Assembly (NCBI GenBank): GCA_934254815.1
Contig: CAKQME010000026.1
Location: forward strand, 1-8,631
Direction: 5' to 3'
Length of the DNA stretch: 8,631 bases
Source of the DNA: an uncultured Clostridia bacterium
GTDB lineage: Bacteria; Bacillota; Clostridia; Christensenellales; Borkfalkiaceae
Shown in pieces: positions 5,755 through 8,631 of this stretch (the first letter of the stretch is position 1; every line of letters starts with the position of its first letter). The notes under the pieces are model-generated. The model saw only the letters and a list, made by a program, of their open reading frames with translations, made no database searches and had not been told where the DNA came from. Both the position numbers and the translations under genes were made by a program.

Positions 5755-6248
5755 TAGTTTATCACGGAACAACGCTTGAAATTCAAAAGCCCGAAATTAT
5801 TGAAAACGAGATAGGCAGAGATTTCGGATTTGCGTTTTATACGACGGACATCGAAGAACAGGCGATTCGTTGGGCAATTCGTCGTGCAAAGATATTAAGC
5901 CGCAAAAGCGATAAAAAATATCCTGCAACCGTAAACGTATACGAATGGACGAATACAGGAGAATTAAACGAAAAACATTTTGACGGCGCGTCGATGGAAT
6001 GGCTTGAAATGGTTGTAAAATGTCGTAGCGATATTACTTTCAAACACGGTTATGATATAGTCAGCGGAAAGATTGCCAACGATAACGTTGGTGAAACTGT
6101 GTCATACGTTATGCAAGGAATTATGCGAAAGGAAGACGCGATTGAACGCCTTAAATTTGAAAAAATCAATAATCAGATAGCGTTTTGTAGTGAAAGAGCG
6201 TTAAAAGAATTGAAATTTATCAAAAGTTTTGAAACGGAGGTAAAATAA
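5751..6248 (+). CDS. DUF3990 protein, predicted ADP-ribosyltransferase-like enzyme
   Basis: A 165-residue protein. MIVYHGTTLEI (His5-Gly6-Thr7) and RDFGFAFYTT (Tyr30) fit the first two parts of the H-Y-[E/Q] signature of ADP-ribosyltransferases. NNQIAFCSERAL (140-151) is the likely third strand, with Gln142 or Glu148 as the last catalytic position. I recall DUF3990 being placed in the ADP-ribosyl fold group; I could not check this. The enzyme would use NAD+ to modify a protein or nucleic acid; the target is unknown. It has no signal peptide, so it acts in the cytoplasm. It overlaps the DUF3791 gene by four bases and the next gene by one. Likely the toxic or effector component of the cassette. 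Confidence 0.78.
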   Translation: MIVYHGTTLEIQKPEIIENEIGRDFGFAFYTTDIEEQAIRWAIRRAKILSRKSDKKYPATVNVYEWTNTGELNEKHFDGASMEWLEMVVKCRSDITFKHGYDIVSGKIANDNVGETVSYVMQGIMRKEDAIERLKFEKINNQIAFCSERALKELKFIKSFETEVK

Positions 6249-6463
6249 TGTCGCACGCAACGGTAAGAGCCACGATTTTGCCGGAAATTATAAAGTTGAT
6301 TTGTCAAAAAAATAAGGTTTCGGAAATGAAAGCGATGGATATGTTTTACGATTCGGCAACGGGCGCAAATTTCGCCGACGATAACACGGGACTGTACGGA
6401 CAATCGCCGCTTTACATTTACGGGTTGTTTGAAACAGAACTGAATGCAAAATCAAAAAATTAA
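6248..6463 (+). CDS. Small conserved protein with GLYGQS motif, last gene of the DUF3990 cassette
   Basis: A 71-residue protein: ILPEIIKLICQKNKVSEMKAMDMFYDS, then FADDNTGLYGQSPLYIYGLFETEL. GGAGG (6236-6240) lies 7 bases upstream and the start overlaps the DUF3990 stop (TAATG). The helical first half resembles the DUF3791-like small proteins, but I do not recognise the family with certainty. It may be a second inhibitor of the DUF3990 enzyme or part of a complex with it. The terminator follows within 20 bases, closing the cassette. Confidence 0.7.
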   Translation: MSHATVRATILPEIIKLICQKNKVSEMKAMDMFYDSATGANFADDNTGLYGQSPLYIYGLFETELNAKSKN

Positions 6464-6480
6464 ATAATACACTGAAAGAA

Positions 6481-6509
6481 AAGCATCGCTTAACGGCGGT
6501 GCTTTTTTT
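6481..6509 (+). terminator. Rho-independent terminator closing the DUF3990 cassette
   Basis: Stem AAGCATCGC (6481-6489) with GCGGTGCTT (6496-6504), one wobble pair, loop of six bases, T-run 6503-6509. It lies 12 bases before the next conjugation gene, so that gene depends on read-through or an unseen promoter. Confidence 0.88.
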
Positions 6510-6521
6510 ATGGGGTAAAAT

Positions 6522-7109
6522 ATGGCAATAAGGCAGAAAAAGAAAAATGTAACGGCGGTGCAGACTCTTATAGGAATTAAAGGTTTCACCGAATATGGAC
6601 TTTCGACGGCGGGCGGAGAATTATTGTTTTTCGTAATTTCGCCGACAAATATATCGGTGTTAAGCTCGGATAGCGTGTAAAGTAAAGTAAGGAAATTCAC
6701 TCTTGCGCTGTCCGCCGCGCCGGATATGGAAATCGTATGCGTCGACTCGGCGGAGCGTTTCGACGATAATAAGGTGTATTTGCAAGAAAGGATAAACATT
6801 GAGTCGAACCCGCAGATAAAAATGCTGTTGAAAAAGGATGCGGCGTTTCTCGACGAGATTCAGGCGGAACTTACCACGGCGCGGCAGTTTATATTTATCG
6901 CAAGGTGCAAAGGTTTGAAAACATCGCAAGTTTTCTCGTATGCGAACACGGTGAGTAAGGTCTTGTCCGAACAGGGCTTTGACGTTCATAGAATGAAGAA
7001 ACCTATGATTAAACGACTTATAGCCCTATATTTCGACGCTTCTTTAACGGGCGAAAACATTCCCGATTACGACGGCGAGCAGTATTTTGACCTAAAAGAA
7101 GTCGAATAG
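6522..7109 (+). pseudogene. Conserved VirB4-adjacent conjugation protein with an in-frame TAA
   Basis: ATG 6522 follows GGGG. One continuous frame to 7109 would give 195 residues but contains TAA at 6678-6680 (codon 53). The sequence on both sides is clearly one protein: GIKGFTEYGLSTAGGELLFF and SPTNISVLSSDSV before the stop; SKVRKFTLAL, VCVDSAERFDDNKVYLQERI, FIARCKGLKTSQVFSYA and FDVHRMKKPMIKRLIALYFD after it. I recognise this as the conserved protein usually just before VirB4 in clostridial ICEs. A Glu codon changed to TAA would be the simplest cause. ATG 6726 has no ribosome site, so the second part is probably not made. Transfer may be impaired if the protein is essential. Confidence 0.8.
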
Positions 7110-7141
7110 AAACTCTTATTTCGGCATAAAGACGGTTACGC

Positions 7142-7170
7142 TTGACAAAAACTAAAAGGGGCGGTATAAT
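7142..7170 (+). promoter_or_regulatory. Perfect consensus sigma-70 promoter of the VapD cassette
   Basis: TTGACA (7142-7147), exactly 17 bases, TATAAT (7165-7170): full consensus in both hexamers. Transcription should start near 7177, just before AAGGAGG at 7181. The strongest promoter in the window. No operator is obvious, though a partner antitoxin may bind here. Confidence 0.92.
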
Positions 7171-7180
7171 AATGACAATC

Positions 7181-7187
7181 AAGGAGG
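7181..7187 (+). promoter_or_regulatory. Strong ribosome binding site for the VapD-partner gene
   Basis: AAGGAGG, complementary to the 16S 3' end, 9 bases before ATG 7197. With the consensus promoter it implies very high expression of the first gene relative to vapD. Confidence 0.85.
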
Positions 7188-7196
7188 TAATGCCTT

Positions 7197-7535
7197 ATGA
7201 TGAAGATGCTTATACAACTCGACGAAGAAAGGGTTGTTAAAGACGGAAAATATAAACTCGAAGATATGTGGCGCGTAATCGATGCGAAGTTTGATAAATA
7301 TGATTGCGTGAAGGAGATTCAGCCCGACGGTTCGGTGTTATATACAGGTAATCCGGAAAAAGATTATTATACTTGTATGGCGCTTGCCAATATCACGCTG
7401 AAAAAACAGAAATGGTTCGGAAAATACTGTAAAAAATGGGTTATGCTCGATAACGAAGACGACGAAACGTTACCTCTTCAAAATATCGATATACTTGCTC
7501 GTCAAAGACAAACGAATCCCTTATTTGCGGTGTAA
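7197..7535 (+). CDS. Unrecognised 112-residue protein, candidate VapD antitoxin
   Basis: ATG 7197 or the adjacent ATG 7200 is the start, served by AAGGAGG. The protein is soluble: MLIQLDEERVVKDGKYKLEDMWRVIDAKF, then a DGSVLYTGNPEKDYYTCMALANITLKKQKWF centre and a charged tail. I do not recognise a DNA-binding domain. It is transcribed from a perfect promoter and is followed after only two bases by vapD, which has no clear ribosome site. In the known VapXD pair of Haemophilus an unrelated small antitoxin precedes VapD. Position and the expression ratio suggest the same role here, but homology is not claimed. Confidence 0.65.
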   Translation: MMKMLIQLDEERVVKDGKYKLEDMWRVIDAKFDKYDCVKEIQPDGSVLYTGNPEKDYYTCMALANITLKKQKWFGKYCKKWVMLDNEDDETLPLQNIDILARQRQTNPLFAV

Positions 7536-7537
7536 AG

Positions 7538-7921
7538 ATGGAAAGAACAAAACGAAAAGCATTGAACTTCGATCTCGATACAAAAAAGATGAAGGAGTTG
7601 AATTTGTATCCGAGAGGGTACAAATTGTTGGGCTCATCGTTAAAAAAGCACGGGTTCGAGCATCGACAGGGTTCTGGTTATATTTCAAAAGCGAAACTTG
7701 ACGGCGATAACGTTTACGATATAATTTCCGACGTTGTTTCCGAAAACGAATGGCTTGCAAGTTGCGTAAAGAAAATCGACGTGACGGATATCGGTAAACA
7801 GCACGACTTAACTATGACGGTAAAGGAATTGTCTGAAATGCTCGGTGAGGCAAGTCAGACGGACGAACTTGATGATTTAGACGATCCGGACGGAGATAAT
7901 TCGCCTAAACTCAAAATGTAA
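7538..7921 (+). CDS. vapD: VapD-family endoribonuclease (toxin)
   Basis: Residues 6-93 carry the VapD signature: RKALNFDLDTKKMKE (strand 1 with Asp12), YKLLGSSLKKHGFEHRQGSGYIS (38-50), WLASCVKKIDVTDIGKQHDLT (72-92). VapD proteins are small RNases with a Cas2-like ferredoxin fold and act as toxins in some bacteria. The usual length is about 90-100 residues. This one has 127, with a strongly acidic extra tail (DELDDLDDPDGD, around 113-124). The start follows the upstream stop by two bases and lacks a good Shine-Dalgarno, so it is probably translated by coupling. The tail could be a self-inhibitory or antitoxin contact region, which is speculation. Confidence 0.88.
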   Translation: MERTKRKALNFDLDTKKMKELNLYPRGYKLLGSSLKKHGFEHRQGSGYISKAKLDGDNVYDIISDVVSENEWLASCVKKIDVTDIGKQHDLTMTVKELSEMLGEASQTDELDDLDDPDGDNSPKLKM

Positions 7922-7940
7922 ACAAAATATACTTTATAAG

Positions 7941-7969
7941 CGGTTGACTATAACGGTCAGCCGTTTTTT
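7941..7969 (+). terminator. Rho-independent terminator closing the VapD cassette
   Basis: Stem CGGTTGACT (7941-7949) with GGTCAGCCG (7955-7963), two G-T wobbles, five-base loop, six T (7964-7969). Together with the promoter at 7142 it defines an autonomous unit. Confidence 0.85.
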
Positions 7970-7976
7970 ATGTCCT

Positions 7977-8099
7977 TTGAAAGGTTATTCATCTCGTGAT
8001 ACTGCGTTGCGCTCGGATTTTGAAATTCCTGCGACCGATAAGGTCGCTCCCTTTGAAAATCAGTCGCGCGCCTTGCCTGACGAGCGACTAACCTTTCAA
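7977..8099 (+). repeat. Hairpin-rich palindromic element between the VapD cassette and virB4
   Basis: Ends are an 11-base inverted repeat TTGAAAGGTTA (7977-7987) and TAACCTTTCAA (8089-8099). Nested inside are CGCTCG/CGAGCG (8010-8015/8081-8086), GATTTT/AAAATC (8016-8021/8056-8061) and GCGACC/GGTCGC (8031-8036/8042-8047, loop of five). An alternative stem is AGTCGC/GCGACT (8062-8067/8084-8089). It encodes nothing and lacks TA flanks. On the minus strand it contains GGCAAGGCGC, resembling GACAAGGCGC of the 918-1195 element, so it may be a distant relative in the opposite orientation. Confidence 0.6.
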
Positions 8100-8122
8100 C
8101 ATGGCTTATAGGAGATTAAATA

Positions 8123-8631
8123 ATGTCAAAGAAAAAGATATCGCCTGAGAAGGCGGAAAAGATCGATACGAAAACGTTTTTCGATTGTGTTTTGCCTGGA
8201 ATCGTCAAATTCAACGTAGATCATTATATCGTTGGAGACGGAGACAGAAGCGTGTGGGCGGTAAGAGAATATCTGCCGCTGACCGAGCAGCAGGCGATTC
8301 TTGCGAGAATCGCGGACAAAAACGGCGTAACGTTAAGGGTGTACCATAGGCTCGTGGAAGCGGCGGAACAAAGAAAAATTATTCAGAACGCCACGAGAAA
8401 AAACAAGATGAAATCCGCCGCGGACGATATGACGGACAGCGTGGAAGCCGAGGGCAATTTGCAGGACGTTATAGAATTGCTTGCGGATCTTCGTAAAAGC
8501 CGCGAGTGTTTACTGCATTGCACGGTGTTTATCGAATTAAAGGCGAAATCGCTTGAAAGTTTACGCGAACTTCAAAACGAAACGCTTATGGAACTTGCGC
8601 GGGCGAAGATTACGGTGGACAGGCTTACGCT
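8123..8631 (+). CDS. VirB4-type conjugation ATPase, N-terminal part (3' end outside window)
   Basis: The start at 8123 follows GGAGA (8111-8115). 169 codons are visible and the frame is open at the window edge. The N-terminus (FFDCVLPGIVKFNVDHYIVGD, then VWAVREYLPLTEQQAILARIA, GVTLRVYHRLV, EGNLQDVIELLADLRKSRE, FIELKAKSLESL) matches the amino-terminal domain of VirB4-type ATPases of clostridial ICEs as I remember them. The Walker motifs would lie beyond the window. VirB4 powers assembly and substrate transfer of the type IV secretion system and interacts with the VirB3-like protein. The gene lies downstream of two cargo cassettes and a terminator, with no good promoter seen. Confidence 0.85.
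   Translation, partial: MSKKKISPEKAEKIDTKTFFDCVLPGIVKFNVDHYIVGDGDRSVWAVREYLPLTEQQAILARIADKNGVTLRVYHRLVEAAEQRKIIQNATRKNKMKSAADDMTDSVEAEGNLQDVIELLADLRKSRECLLHCTVFIELKAKSLESLRELQNETLMELARAKITVDRLT

Noticed and set aside
6726..7109. ATG 6726 as the true start of a 127-residue gene
   Set aside because: No Shine-Dalgarno, and the upstream in-frame part back to 6522 is clearly coding and conserved in type.
7977..8005. Promoter for virB4 (TTGAAA, 17 bases, TACTGC)
   Set aside because: The -10 matches consensus at too few positions, and the -35 is part of the palindrome end.

Overview
The window looks like part of an integrative and conjugative element (ICE) of the kind common in gut Clostridia. The diagnostic genes are a Dam-type methylase, AbrB-like regulators, DUF3849, DUF3846 and DUF4406-type accessory proteins, a DUF3852 pilin-like protein, a TrbL/VirB6-like channel protein, a PrgI/VirB3-like protein and the start of a VirB4-type ATPase. 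All real genes are on the + strand. Many junctions overlap as ATGA or TAATG, so this is a polycistronic region. The host is probably an uncultured clostridial bacterium. That is inference from gene content and Shine-Dalgarno use, not from a marker gene.

Left third (1-3103): the accessory and regulatory end of the element is heavily damaged. Three non-autonomous, transposase-free elements of about 275 bp with long terminal inverted repeats and TA flanks sit inside three consecutive genes: an AbrB regulator (element 918-1195), a DUF3849 protein (2116-2392) and a DUF3846 protein (2725-3002). The first and third are about 96% identical. The second has different ends but the same fold plan (terminal helix plus two long internal arms) and a conserved core hairpin. 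Base changes between copies are often compensated on the other side of the stem.

Middle (3109-5219): DUF4406-like protein, DUF3852 pilin-like protein, TrbL/VirB6-like channel and PrgI/VirB3-like protein, the membrane part of the type IV secretion system.

Right half (5220-8631): two self-contained cargo cassettes, each with its own promoter and terminator, split the expected VirB3 to VirB4 order. The first (5259-6509) has four genes, including a DUF3791 protein and a DUF3990 protein that looks like an ADP-ribosyltransferase. The second (7142-7969) has a perfect consensus promoter, an unrecognised 112-residue protein and a VapD-type endoribonuclease, probably a toxin-antitoxin pair. Between them lies a conserved conjugation gene broken by an in-frame TAA (6522-7109). 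After a further hairpin-rich element (7977-8099) the VirB4 ATPase begins and runs off the window.

Overall the element keeps coding-competent secretion genes and intact cargo systems while its regulatory block, and one gene next to VirB4, have decayed. The structured TA-flanked element family and the DUF3791/DUF3990 cassette are the most interesting parts.
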